A stretch of DNA of 61,392 nt, taken from the NCBI GenBank assembly GCA_018712705.1, contig DVGM01000065.1:1-61392 (forward strand). The letters are read 5' to 3'. Below are positions 1 to 9,400 of this stretch, piece after piece. Source of the stretch: Aphodousia faecalis (lineage in GTDB: Bacteria > Pseudomonadota > Gammaproteobacteria > Burkholderiales > Burkholderiaceae_F). How positions within the stretch are numbered: position 1 is the first letter of the stretch; every line of letters starts with the position of its first letter. The notes under the pieces were generated by a model. The model was not told the origin of the DNA. It saw only the letters and a program-made list of their open reading frames with translations, and ran no database searches. The position numbers were made by a program, and so were the translations under genes.

Positions 1-2
1 AT

Positions 3-176
3 ATTGGCCGAAAAGAACTCGGGGATGAGTGGCTGAGGAAGTTGCTCGAACTCGATGGGGGCGTCTTAGTGGACACGCCCGCCGTTGTACGAAATCTGCA
101 CACAAGTGAGAATATCCGTCAATGGTTAGAATTGGGAACACGTTCCCAAGAAACCGCATACGTAAGTGGGCGGTAG
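3..176 (+). CDS. C-terminal end of an unidentified protein (partial)
   Basis: An open frame enters from the left edge and runs 57 codons to a TAG stop at 174-176, so only the C-terminus is visible. The residues are soluble in character, with charged helices around RKELGDEWLRKLLEL and no membrane segment or recognisable motif. It converges with the minus-strand membrane-protein gene, whose stop is only 4 bases further on. I do not recognise the family. It is judged coding from the uninterrupted frame and tight packing alone. Confidence 0.5.
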   Translation: MGRKELGDEWLRKLLELDGGVLVDTPAVVRNLHTSENIRQWLELGTRSQETAYVSGR

Positions 177-180
177 TTCA

Positions 181-600
181 TTAATCAGAGAATACCGGTC
201 GATATTGGCGCAGTCGCAACCAACCCACCACAATGCGGTAAGCCACCCAAATTCCCAACACCACAAAACCAATCAACCAGATAAAGGGACCGATCACAAA
301 GGGCGTCAACAACACGCCGACAATAGCCACCAAAACTGTCCAGATCATGCCGTACCAAAAAGTACGGATTTGCCAGGAAAAATGCGATTGAAGAAAAGTC
401 CCCCTAGCATCAGGCGCCATAATGTAATTCAGAATAACCGCCGCAATAGAGGGCCACCCAAATAAAAAGGCTGAAATAATGGTTGCGCCCGTCATTAAGC
501 CGATCACGATACTTAACCCGTGCAAAATGTAGACGAGCTGCGTGACAAACAACAAATTCTTCTTCGGCGACTCATTGTTATAGGGTGTCAAATCTGACAT
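181..600 (-). CDS. Small DUF4870-like inner-membrane protein
   Basis: This 139-residue protein has a short polar N-terminus (MSDLTPYNN) and then about three to four hydrophobic segments: roughly residues 17-33, 36-62 and a long stretch 82-125. The pattern and length match the COG3671/DUF4870 group of small membrane proteins, whose function is not known. It ends with a basic tail. It is transcribed alone, converging on the partial gene to its left and diverging from the two-component operon to its right; about 190 bases of AT-rich sequence separate the two promoters. The family call is from overall pattern, not a diagnostic motif. Confidence 0.7.
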   Translation of the reverse strand: MSDLTPYNNESPKKNLLFVTQLVYILHGLSIVIGLMTGATIISAFLFGWPSIAAVILNYIMAPDARGTFLQSHFSWQIRTFWYGMIWTVLVAIVGVLLTPFVIGPFIWLIGFVVLGIWVAYRIVVGWLRLRQYRPVFSD

Positions 601-713
601 CTTCGTTTTTCCTTCTTTAACTCACATTTCACCAGATAAAAATTAGCATACATCTTCAAAGGATTACAGAAGTTTTAAATTCTCTTTCATTTTGATAGGC
701 TGTAAACTTGTAT

Positions 714-752
714 TGTTATCGATAACATTACATAACGCTACATAACATTACA
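714..752 (+). promoter_or_regulatory. Palindrome plus three 10-bp tandem repeats upstream of the response regulator
   Basis: A perfect 14-base palindrome TGTTATCGATAACA (714-727) runs into three head-to-tail 10-base units: TAACATTACA (723-732), TAACGCTACA (733-742) and TAACATTACA (743-752). Direct repeats spaced by one helical turn are how OmpR-family regulators bind as head-to-tail dimers. The gene 36 bases downstream encodes such a regulator, so autoregulation is a reasonable inference. The repeats themselves are seen directly. Confidence 0.55.
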
Positions 753-788
753 TTTCAACTTTCATGTTTCAACAGCTAGGAGAGAACT

Positions 789-1445
789 GTGAGACTTCTA
801 TTGGTAGAAGACGACCCGATGATTGGAGAAAGTGTTGTCGATGGCCTCACCGATGAGGGTTATGCTGTGGATTGGGTGCAAGACGGCCATTCCGCTCTTT
901 TGGCTCTCCGCACAACTGAATTCTCTCTTGTCATCTTGGACCTAGGCCTGCCCGGTAAAGACGGCATCAAAGTACTCGAAGAAATGCGAGCCGACCGCAA
1001 TCTCACTCCGGTTCTTGTGACAACCGCGCGCGATACGGTTGAAGACCGCATTAAGGGGTTGGATGCCGGTGCCGATGACTATCTCATCAAGCCCTTTGAT
1101 TTAGATGAATTATTTGCCCGAGTAAGAGCCCTTCTGCGCCGCTCCGCGGGTCGCGCTGAACCCATGATTGAGCGTGGACGCCTGCAAATTAAACCTGCCA
1201 CGCATGAAGTCATCTTCAATGGCGAGTCTATTTTGCTCTCCAGCAAAGAATTTGCCCTTCTTTTAGCGCTCGCAGAGCGTCCGGGCCTGGTTCTGTCTCG
1301 CTCTCAATTGGAAGAAAAACTTTACAACTGGGACTCTTCCATCGGCAGCAACGCCATTGAAGTGCACATCCACCACCTTCGCAAGAAGTTAAGCGAAGAT
1401 GCCATTAAAACCGTGCGCGGTGTGGGTTACATTCTGGAAACCTAA
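789..1445 (+). CDS. OmpR-family response regulator (QseB/PmrA type)
   Basis: This is a 218-residue two-domain regulator. The receiver domain (about 1-115) has the acidic pocket at EDD (residues 7-9), the phospho-acceptor Asp51 in LVILDLGLPG and the conserved Lys101 in LIKPFD. The winged-helix DNA-binding domain (about 125-218) ends with the typical HLRKKL and VRGVGY motifs. The start is GTG at 789, chosen because AGGAGAGAA lies just upstream. The gene is followed after 6 bases by its sensor kinase. The tandem 10-bp repeats upstream suggest it controls its own operon. The closest family is QseB/PmrA/TctD; the signal sensed cannot be read from the sequence. Confidence 0.9.
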   Translation: MRLLLVEDDPMIGESVVDGLTDEGYAVDWVQDGHSALLALRTTEFSLVILDLGLPGKDGIKVLEEMRADRNLTPVLVTTARDTVEDRIKGLDAGADDYLIKPFDLDELFARVRALLRRSAGRAEPMIERGRLQIKPATHEVIFNGESILLSSKEFALLLALAERPGLVLSRSQLEEKLYNWDSSIGSNAIEVHIHHLRKKLSEDAIKTVRGVGYILET

Positions 1446-1451
1446 ACCATC

Positions 1452-2765
1452 ATGTATTCCATTCGCGACAGACTTTTGTGGACGTTTTGTATCGCGCTGC
1501 TCCTAGCTGGGGTAGCGGCGACCTACATGACGTTTATCTCTGCCCGTGGCGAAGTTGACCGTTTTCTAGATACTGAACTGCAGCAAATTGCCCTGTCTTT
1601 AAGTGCTCACACCGACGGAACACTACCGGATGTCAAACCATCCGGCTCCGACGAGCAACATATTGTCATTCAGCTCTTAGACACCGTTTCCGGCCAGACA
1701 CACCTATCCAGCGGTCTTCCCTCTCCTTTTCCGGTAACCGATATCGAAGGTTTTGCCAACATTCGTCACGAAGGACAGACCTGGCGAATTTTTGCTTTAA
1801 AGACTGTTCACAATATTTCTATTATCACGGCTCAGCCCGTGGATGTCCGAGTGAAATTAGCTTTTACATCCGCGCTTCACATTTTGCAGCCTTTGGTTTT
1901 ACTACTGCCTTTTTTAGTCGTCGCTGTGTGGCTGTTGGTTGGGCAGGGCTTAGCAAGCCTTAATCGAACCGCCAAGATCGTTTCCACTCGCTCATCCACA
2001 TCACTGGAGCCGTTGCCTGTTAAGGGGCTTCCGGTTGAAGTTAAGCAATTAGTTTTGGCCTTAAATGATTTATTGGCCAAACTGGAGCAAAGTCTTGAAG
2101 CGCAAAAGCGATTTGCCTCTGACGCCGCGCACGAACTTAGAACCCCGCTGACAGCACTCAAACTTCAAGTTCAATTGGCCGAACGCGCCAAAACGGAAGA
2201 AAGTCGTCAAAAGGCCTTTGGACGACTTCATGCGGGTATTGACCGGGCAACCGGTCTTGTGCAACAACTCTTGGTTATTGCAAGACTTGACCCCGATGCC
2301 CATAAAAAGCCCTTTGTTTCAGTCAAACTTGACGAAGTGATCAGTGCCGTTGCCGATGAACTCACGGTGTTGGCTCAACAGAAAAATATCACGCTTGAAA
2401 CCGCTACCGAAGCGGTTGTCGTTGCCGGCATGGAAGATGCGCTCAAACTTTTGATTACCAACCTTACCGATAACGCGATTCGCTATACGCAACCCGACGG
2501 CCGCATCCGGCTCTCTGTTAGCCGCGAGCAAAGCGATGCCGTCATTGAAGTAAGTGACAATGGTCCCGGCATTGCTCCTGAAGAACGTGAGCGCGTCTTT
2601 GATCGCTTTTACCGCGCATTGGGAACCAAGGCCCAAGGGCACGGGTTGGGGTTAGCTATCGTCAAACGTATTGTGGAAATTCATCATGGATCGATCGTCA
2701 TTGATGACGGATTGGATGGAAAAGGAACCACGATGCGTATTCGCTTACCCTTGTTAACTCAATAA
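1452..2765 (+). CDS. Sensor histidine kinase (QseC/PmrB type)
   Basis: This 437-residue inner-membrane kinase is the partner of the regulator immediately upstream. Two membrane helices (about 9-29 and 144-166) frame a periplasmic sensor region of about 115 residues, followed by a HAMP-like linker. The phosphorylated histidine is His227 in AAHELRTPLTAL. The ATP-binding domain shows the N box (NLTDNAIRY), G1 (DNGPGI), F box (RFYR) and G2 (GHGLGLAIV) motifs. The architecture matches QseC/TctE-type kinases. The operon precedes a periplasmic protease gene, which fits an envelope-stress theme, but that link is inference. Confidence 0.9.
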   Translation: MYSIRDRLLWTFCIALLLAGVAATYMTFISARGEVDRFLDTELQQIALSLSAHTDGTLPDVKPSGSDEQHIVIQLLDTVSGQTHLSSGLPSPFPVTDIEGFANIRHEGQTWRIFALKTVHNISIITAQPVDVRVKLAFTSALHILQPLVLLLPFLVVAVWLLVGQGLASLNRTAKIVSTRSSTSLEPLPVKGLPVEVKQLVLALNDLLAKLEQSLEAQKRFASDAAHELRTPLTALKLQVQLAERAKTEESRQKAFGRLHAGIDRATGLVQQLLVIARLDPDAHKKPFVSVKLDEVISAVADELTVLAQQKNITLETATEAVVVAGMEDALKLLITNLTDNAIRYTQPDGRIRLSVSREQSDAVIEVSDNGPGIAPEERERVFDRFYRALGTKAQGHGLGLAIVKRIVEIHHGSIVIDDGLDGKGTTMRIRLPLLTQ

Positions 2766-2902
2766 TTTCTAGTCTTTGTTACAAATAAAGCTTGATCGAA
2801 ACAACCCGACAAACAAAATCAACGTGTTTTTTATTATCGTTTCAGTGTTTGGCAAATTACGTATTGCACTGACAAAAAGAATTTATTTCGGAGTACTTTG
2901 AT

Positions 2903-4336
2903 ATGGTTAAAAAGAGTGTTTTGAAATCGGCCGCCCTGACGGTTGCATTAGCCGCGGCTTTCTCCTTTATACCGGCGGCTCAAGCCGAAGTGCCGTTTTT
3001 CTCTTCAAATGACTCAGGCGCACAAGCCATGTTGCCTGACTTCACCAAGCTTGTTGAAGCAAACGGCAAAGGTGTCGTGAATATCTCGACGATTCGAAAT
3101 GCCCGTACACAAACCGTGCAGTCTCCCTTCCCCGGCATGGATGACCGCACGGCTGAACTATTCCGCCGCTTTGGCTTCCCCATCATTCCGTTCGGTCCTC
3201 AAGAGCAACGAGTGCCAGAACAGCGCGGAACGGGATCTGGCTTCATTATTTCTTCTGACGGTGTCATTCTCACAAATGCTCACGTGGTCGAAGGGGCCGA
3301 TGAGATCCGCATTCGTCTGACTGACAATCGTGAATTCTCCGGCAAAGTTTTGGGTCTGGATAAAAAGACCGATATCGCCGTGGTAAAGATTGAAGCCAAG
3401 GATTTGCCCGTGCTTAAAATTGGTTCCTCTGAACAATTGAAGGTGGGCGAATGGGTAGCTGCCATCGGCTCTCCTTTCGGCCTCGACAATACAGTCACAG
3501 CCGGTATTGTTTCGGCTAAAAGCCGCGCCTTGCCCTCTGAAGAGTATGTTCCCTTCATCCAAACCGACGTTGCCGTCAACCCCGGCAATTCCGGCGGTCC
3601 CCTCTTTAACATGAAGGGCGAAGTGGTGGGCATCAACTCCCAGATTTTCTCCACTTCGGGCGGCTTCATGGGCCTGTCCTTCTCCATCCCGATTGACTTG
3701 GCTATCCAGATTAAGGATCAGTTGATCGAAAACGGTCGGGTTATTCGCGGTCGAATCGGTGTCGGCATCCAAGCGGTTACCCAAGACTTGGCTGAAGCCT
3801 TCGGCATGAAGACGCCGCGCGGCGCCGTGATCACTCAACTTGAAAAGGGTCAGCCCGGCGAAAAAGCGGGTCTTAAAGTGGGCGACATTGTCGTGGCTTT
3901 AAACGGTCAGACCATCAACAGCGCCAACGACTTGCCCGTTAAGATTTCTTCCATGAAACCCGGCACAAAGGTGAAACTCACCGTTTTGCGTGACGGCAAG
4001 GAAAAAGATGTCACGGTAACCGTGGCTGAAAATCCCGAAGACAGCACCGCTCCGACTGAAGCCAAACAAGCTCAAGGAAAGCTCGGTGTGTCGGTTCGTG
4101 CATTAAATGATGAAGAATTAAAGGAATTAGATCTTACCAATGGACTATTGGTCACGGAAGTTCGCGCAGCTGCCGCTCGCGCGGGCCTTATGCCTCGCGA
4201 CATCATTTTGAGCGCCAACGGTAAGACGGTCAAAACGGTGGGCGACTTGCGTCGCGTCGTGTCGGGCGCTGAAAAAGTGGCCTTGTTGGTACAACGTCAA
4301 CAATCCCGCATCTTTATCGCCGTTGACTTAAAGTAG
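2903..4336 (+). CDS. degP: Periplasmic serine protease DegP/MucD (HtrA family)
   Basis: This 477-residue Do-type protease degrades or refolds damaged envelope proteins. A signal peptide (about 1-28, ending AQA) directs export. The catalytic triad is visible: His127 in LTNAHVV, Asp157 in KTDIAVV and Ser230 in NPGNSGGPLF. Two PDZ domains follow, about 285-375 and 390-477, each with a GIQAV/GVSVR-type carboxylate-binding loop. SD GGAG lies just before the ATG. It follows the two-component operon with a 137-base gap and has its own terminator. A two-component system directly ahead of a degP homologue suggests co-regulation but does not prove it. MucD is the equivalent name in pseudomonads. Confidence 0.93.
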   Translation: MVKKSVLKSAALTVALAAAFSFIPAAQAEVPFFSSNDSGAQAMLPDFTKLVEANGKGVVNISTIRNARTQTVQSPFPGMDDRTAELFRRFGFPIIPFGPQEQRVPEQRGTGSGFIISSDGVILTNAHVVEGADEIRIRLTDNREFSGKVLGLDKKTDIAVVKIEAKDLPVLKIGSSEQLKVGEWVAAIGSPFGLDNTVTAGIVSAKSRALPSEEYVPFIQTDVAVNPGNSGGPLFNMKGEVVGINSQIFSTSGGFMGLSFSIPIDLAIQIKDQLIENGRVIRGRIGVGIQAVTQDLAEAFGMKTPRGAVITQLEKGQPGEKAGLKVGDIVVALNGQTINSANDLPVKISSMKPGTKVKLTVLRDGKEKDVTVTVAENPEDSTAPTEAKQAQGKLGVSVRALNDEELKELDLTNGLLVTEVRAAAARAGLMPRDIILSANGKTVKTVGDLRRVVSGAEKVALLVQRQQSRIFIAVDLK

Positions 4337-4355
4337 TTCTCCATTCGTGAACTAA

Positions 4356-4395
4356 AACAGCCGGCTTCTGAAAATGAAGACCGGCTGTTCTTTTT
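4356..4395. terminator. Bidirectional terminator between degP and tetR
   Basis: The arms AACAGCCGGCTTC and GAAGACCGGCTGTT pair with one bulged A, leaving a short AAAAT loop, and CTTTTT follows on the plus strand. On the minus strand TTTTAG follows the same hairpin. It sits between two convergent genes and can serve both. Confidence 0.85.
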
Positions 4396-4407
4396 AAAAG
4401 AATGCTT

Positions 4408-5013
4408 TTAACCCTGCTTGGCTTCAAGCTCTTTGAGCCTTTGTTTGAGTTTCTCCCGGGGCATATAAATACGCTCGGCAAGAACCTCGCAGATCGCATC
4501 AAAATCCATATCCGGATTTCTCAGGTATCTCAAGCCAATTCCCTCAAAGGTTGCCATTCCCATATCCACCAACGCCCAATCTTTTGCATTGTTGCCGTTT
4601 GGATTGGAAAGTTCTTTAAGGTGTGTCCTTGCTTTGACATCAGCCTCTCGAAGCACTTTTTCGAGCTCAGGATTGTGACTGGCCTCGGCCAACAGCTCCA
4701 AAGAAAGCGTCACACGTTCTTTTTTCAAAATATCTGACAAGATACGTCTGACTTGCTCAAGTGTCTTTTCATAACTGTCTTGGCTTTCCTGAAGAGCGCA
4801 AGAATTTTTATAAAAATCCTCCATCCCCCGGGAAATCGCCTCCTCGATAATGGCGGTCTTACTCGGGAAATAGTTATAGATATGACCGGCGCTCATCCCA
4901 AATTCCCGAGCAATATCGGCCATACCCGTTGCGTGAAACCCTCGAGTGATAAAGCACTTGTGCGCCGCCCGGATAATTTCCTCACGGCGCTGCTGAGCTA
5001 AATTTTTCGCCAT
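4408..5013 (-). CDS. TetR-family repressor of the RND efflux operon
   Basis: This is a 201-residue regulator. The N-terminal helix-turn-helix (about 8-55) has the TetR signature: RREEIIRAA, then GFHATGMADIAREFGMSAGHIYNYFPSK. The C-terminal part is the variable ligand-binding domain. The gene starts 3 bases after the outer-membrane channel gene ends, making it the last gene of the efflux operon; such repressors are more often divergently transcribed. A perfect 8-bp inverted repeat upstream of the first gene (10,976-10,997) is the likely operator, which would give negative feedback on the whole operon. The ligand is unknown. Confidence 0.88.
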   Translation of the reverse strand: MAKNLAQQRREEIIRAAHKCFITRGFHATGMADIAREFGMSAGHIYNYFPSKTAIIEEAISRGMEDFYKNSCALQESQDSYEKTLEQVRRILSDILKKERVTLSLELLAEASHNPELEKVLREADVKARTHLKELSNPNGNNAKDWALVDMGMATFEGIGLRYLRNPDMDFDAICEVLAERIYMPREKLKQRLKELEAKQG

Positions 5014-5016
5014 GGT

Positions 5017-6480
5017 CTAAGCCTCACTTTTGGCTTGAACCGAAGATTCACTCTTTTGATCGGTGGATTTTTCAATATCAACCGCACCGCCACCCAAGGC
5101 TTTGTAAAGCGTTACCAAACTCATGGCTCGGGCCTGTTGGGCAACAGCCAATTGGGTTTGCGCACTCACGTATTGCCGTTGCGAATCCAAAACCGTCAGG
5201 AAACTTTCTGAGCCGTGACGATAGCGGGCTTGAGCTAGCTCATAGGCCTTCTTCGTGGCATCCGCGTAGTCTTGCGTGGCTTTAAGTTCACGCTCAATGG
5301 TGCCTTCGGTCGCTAACGCGTCGGCCACCTCACGGAAAGCCGTTTGAATGGCTTTTTCGTAATCGGCCACTGCGATATCTCGTTCCGTTTCAGAGACACG
5401 AAGCGTCGCCCAGTTGGCGCCACCGGTGAAAATCGGAAGCGAAATCGAGGGACTAAAGCTCCAAAGACGCGTTCCGCCCGAGAAGAGGTCATCCAATTCC
5501 GTTGAACCGGTGCCACCTGAAGCCACAAGCGTGATTCTCGGGAAGAAGTTTGCACGGGCCGCGCCAATGTCAGCATTGGCTGCGAGCAACGTGTATTCAG
5601 CCTGAGCAATGTCAGGACGGTTTAACAATACTTCAGAGGGAACACCTTGGGGCAAAACCCCGGCCAGTGTTACCACTTCCACCTTGTTGGGCAATAAGTC
5701 TTCGGGGACATTCGTGCCAACCAAAAGCGCCAACGCATTCATGTCTTGAGCCACCGCGCGCTGCGAAGACGCATAAGAGGCTTGAGCGCTTGCGTACATT
5801 TGCTTGGCCTGATTAAGTTCAAGCAAATTGATGGCGCCGGCTTTATAGCTTGCTTCAGAAAGCTTGTAGGACTTCTCTTGGCTATCTAGCGTTTCTTTGG
5901 CAAAAGCCAAAAGTGAGCGGTCCGCCCCCAACTGCAACCACAGATTAGCCGTTTCTGCGATGAGCGTCACACGGGCGCTCTTTCGGGCTTCTTCGGTTGC
6001 GAAGTATTGGTTCAAAGCCTCATCGCTTAAACTACGGATACGACCGAAAAGATCCAACTCATAAGATGCCATGGCCAAATTGGCAGAGTAAACATGGCTT
6101 ACCGTATCTTGGCCAGTCGCGCTCAGCGTTCTTGGCGTACCAGAATGCTCTCCGGAACCAACCCCCGAAATGCTCGGCAAAAATTCCGAGCGTTGGATGT
6201 TGTACGCATAACGCATCTTTTGAACATTGAGCATGGCGACACGATAGTCACGATTGTTCTCTAGCGTAAGCTCAATGACCTTGCGTAAACGCTCGTCGGT
6301 AAAGAACTCGTGCCAATCGGGTAGAGCCTGCTGATTGATCTTGGCATCGGCATAGGCTTCGCCGGTGGGCCAGGCGTTCAGAATCGGCGCCTGTGGTCTT
6401 TCATAGCTGGGAGCCATCGACATGCAACCGGTCAATGCCAAAGCCGCCACCAACGGTAAAAACTTAAAAGTCTTTCGCAT
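5017..6480 (-). CDS. oprM: Outer-membrane efflux channel lipoprotein (OprM/NodT family)
   Basis: This 487-residue TolC-like channel is the outer-membrane part of the tripartite pump. A lipoprotein signal peptide ends in LTGC, with Cys19 as the lipidated residue. Two OEP repeats follow (about 65-260 and 285-460), rich in long alpha-helical stretches, as expected for the periplasmic barrel. The C-terminal 25 residues are polar and low complexity. It begins 2 bases after mexB ends and is followed directly by tetR, so all four genes should share one transcript. Substrates cannot be predicted. Confidence 0.92.
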   Translation of the reverse strand: MRKTFKFLPLVAALALTGCMSMAPSYERPQAPILNAWPTGEAYADAKINQQALPDWHEFFTDERLRKVIELTLENNRDYRVAMLNVQKMRYAYNIQRSEFLPSISGVGSGEHSGTPRTLSATGQDTVSHVYSANLAMASYELDLFGRIRSLSDEALNQYFATEEARKSARVTLIAETANLWLQLGADRSLLAFAKETLDSQEKSYKLSEASYKAGAINLLELNQAKQMYASAQASYASSQRAVAQDMNALALLVGTNVPEDLLPNKVEVVTLAGVLPQGVPSEVLLNRPDIAQAEYTLLAANADIGAARANFFPRITLVASGGTGSTELDDLFSGGTRLWSFSPSISLPIFTGGANWATLRVSETERDIAVADYEKAIQTAFREVADALATEGTIERELKATQDYADATKKAYELAQARYRHGSESFLTVLDSQRQYVSAQTQLAVAQQARAMSLVTLYKALGGGAVDIEKSTDQKSESSVQAKSEA

Positions 6481-6482
6481 GC

Positions 6483-9400
6483 TTATTCTCCCTTTTTATC
6501 GGCTTGCTGCTTTTCCTGCACTTGAGCATCAGATTTTGCAGGAACACTGTCTTCTTTTTTCTCAGACTCTTCGTCACGATCATAGAACGTGAGCTCTCCG
6601 TCCTTTAAGGCCTTAGCTTCGAAAGCCGTTTCAGCCGCCGCAGCCTTCAAGTCCACGTTACGTTCATTAGCACTGCCTGAGACACGCATAATCATAACGT
6701 AGAAAAGCGGCACAAAGAGCACACACAAAAGCGTACCGGTAATCATGCCGCCCAACACACCCCAACCGATAGCGTTCTGGGCACCAGAACCGGCTCCGTG
6801 AGACATGGCCAAGGGCAACACACCAAGACCGAACGCCAAAGACGTCATCACGATCGGACGAAGACGCAGACGGACCGCGTCAATAGCCGCGTGCACAATG
6901 TCCTCACCGCTGTCGTGCAAGTCTTTAGCAAATTCCACAATCAAAATCGCGTTCTTACTGACCAAGCCGATTGTTGTAATCAATCCGACCTGGAAGTAAA
7001 TGTCGTTATTCAAACCTCTTAAGCCCGTCAGCGCCAATGCACCGATCACGCCCATCGGAATGACCAGGATCACGGCAATCGGAATGGACCAGCTTTCATA
7101 CAAAGCGGCCAAGCACAAGAACACCACCAAAATGGACAAGGCGTACAAGGGCGCTGCCTGACCACCTGCTTCACGTTCCTGATAGGAAACACCCGTGTAA
7201 GCAACGCTATAGCCGGCAGGGAGTTTCTCAGCGATTTCTGCCACAGCCGCCAAGGCGTCACCTGAGCTAAAGCCCGTTCGCGGATTACCTTGAATGTTCA
7301 CGGCAGACAAACCGTTGAAACGCTCCAAGCGAGGTGAGCCGTACTTCCACGATGTCGTTGAGAACGCAGAGAAAGGCACCATCTCACCGGCACTATTTTT
7401 CACGTACCACTTACCTAAATCTTCCGGTTTTTGTCTAAATTGGCTGTCGCCTTGGACATAAACTTTCTTCACACGACCGCGATCAAGGAAGTCGTTGACA
7501 TACGTACTACCCCAAGCCGTTGCCAATGTCGAATTGATGGAATTAATGGACACACCCAACGCGCGGGCTTTTTCCACATCAATATCCAAGTGCAGCTGCG
7601 GCGTATCTTCCATACCGTTCGGACGAACAGCGGTCAGATGCGGGTGAGCATTACCCAAGCCAATGAACTGGTTGCGTACCGCCATCAATTCATCGTGGGT
7701 TTGACCGGCGCTGGCTTGCAGATAAATGTCAAAGCCATCGCCAATACCCAATTCAGGCACAGCGGGCGGCGGGAACGCGTAGGCGTTGGCATCCTTATAT
7801 TGGGAGAACTCAGCCATGGCTCGAGCCGTGATGGAATTGACATCCTGACCATCGCCTTCACGTTCGCCCCAATCCTTTAAACGCACAAACATCAAACCGG
7901 TGTTCTGCCCCGTACCACCGAAAGAAAAGCCTGAAACCGTAAATACCGATTCAACGTTTTCGGCTTCTTTTTCTTGGAAGTACTGACTCATACGACCCAA
8001 CACTTCCTGCGTTCTTTGCTGAGAGGTGCCGGCCGGCGTAATCACCTGCGCAAGCAAAATACCCTGATCTTCACCCGGCATAAAGCTTGAGGGCAACTTC
8101 ATGAAGCCAAACACCACGCCGCCCAAAATAATGGCGTAAACCAAAAGCGTGCGGACAGTATGTGGGATAGCTTGACCGACCTGAGTGCGAATCATCAAGG
8201 AGAACTTTTCAAAACCGCGGTTAAAGCGGCCGAAAAAGCCCTGTTTGTTTTCGTGATGATCTTTATCAATCGGCTTTAAAAGCGAGGCACAAAGCACCGG
8301 CGTCAAGATCAAAGCCACTAGTACTGAAAGCACCATGGCCGAGACGATTGTCACGGAGAACTGGCGATAAATGATACCGGTTGAACCGCCGAAGAAAGCC
8401 ATCGGAACGAACACAGCCGCAAGCACCATGGCGATACCCACCAAGGCACCCTGAATCTGCCCCATGGATTTTTCCGTTGCCTCTCGTGGCGATAAGCCTT
8501 CTGTTCGCATCACACGTTCTACGTTTTCCACCACCACAATAGCGTCGTCCACCAGTAGCCCAATGGCAAGCACCATGGCGAACATGGTTAACACGTTGAT
8601 GGAGTAGCCCATTGCCTGCAACACCCCAAACGTACCCAAAAGTACGACCGGTACGGCAATCGTCGGAATCAACGTTGCACGCCAATTCTGCAAGAATAGG
8701 AACATCACGCAGACCACGAGCACGATAGCTTCAAAAAGCGTGCGAACCACTTCCTGAATAGAAATGCGAACGAAAGGCGTCGTATCAAACGGCACCACCC
8801 ATTCCATACCATCCGGGAAGTTCACCTGCATTTCATTTAAGCGGGCTTTCACACGATCGCTCGTAGCCATGGCGTTGGCGCCTGAAGCCAAACTAATGGC
8901 CATACCGGTGGATTCTTTTCCGTTATAAAGAGCGATAACGTTGTAGCTTTCCTGCCCCATCTCGATTCGGGCTACATCCTTCATCAAAACACGTGAACCG
9001 TCCATGGACGTCTTCACCATAATGTTTTCGAAGTCTTCAACCGTCTCCAAAAGCGACATGGAGTTAATCGTGGCATTTAATTCGTAACGTGTCGCTGAAG
9101 GCAAGTTACCGATAGCGCCGGATGAAACTTGTACGTTTTGCTCTTCGATGGCAGCGACGATCTCGTCAGTTGACAAGGAATACTTGTGAAGCTTTTCAGG
9201 ATCGAGCCAAATACGCATGGAGTAAGAGCTACCGAACACTTCCACTTCGCCCACACCGGTAATACGTGAAAGCGGCTCCTGAACATTGTTGACCAAATAG
9301 TCAGAAAGATCGGCGCTGCTCATTTTGCCGTTTTTATCGACAAAGCCCACCACCATCAAGAAGTTGGCGGCCGATTTATCCACGTTCACACCTAACTGTT

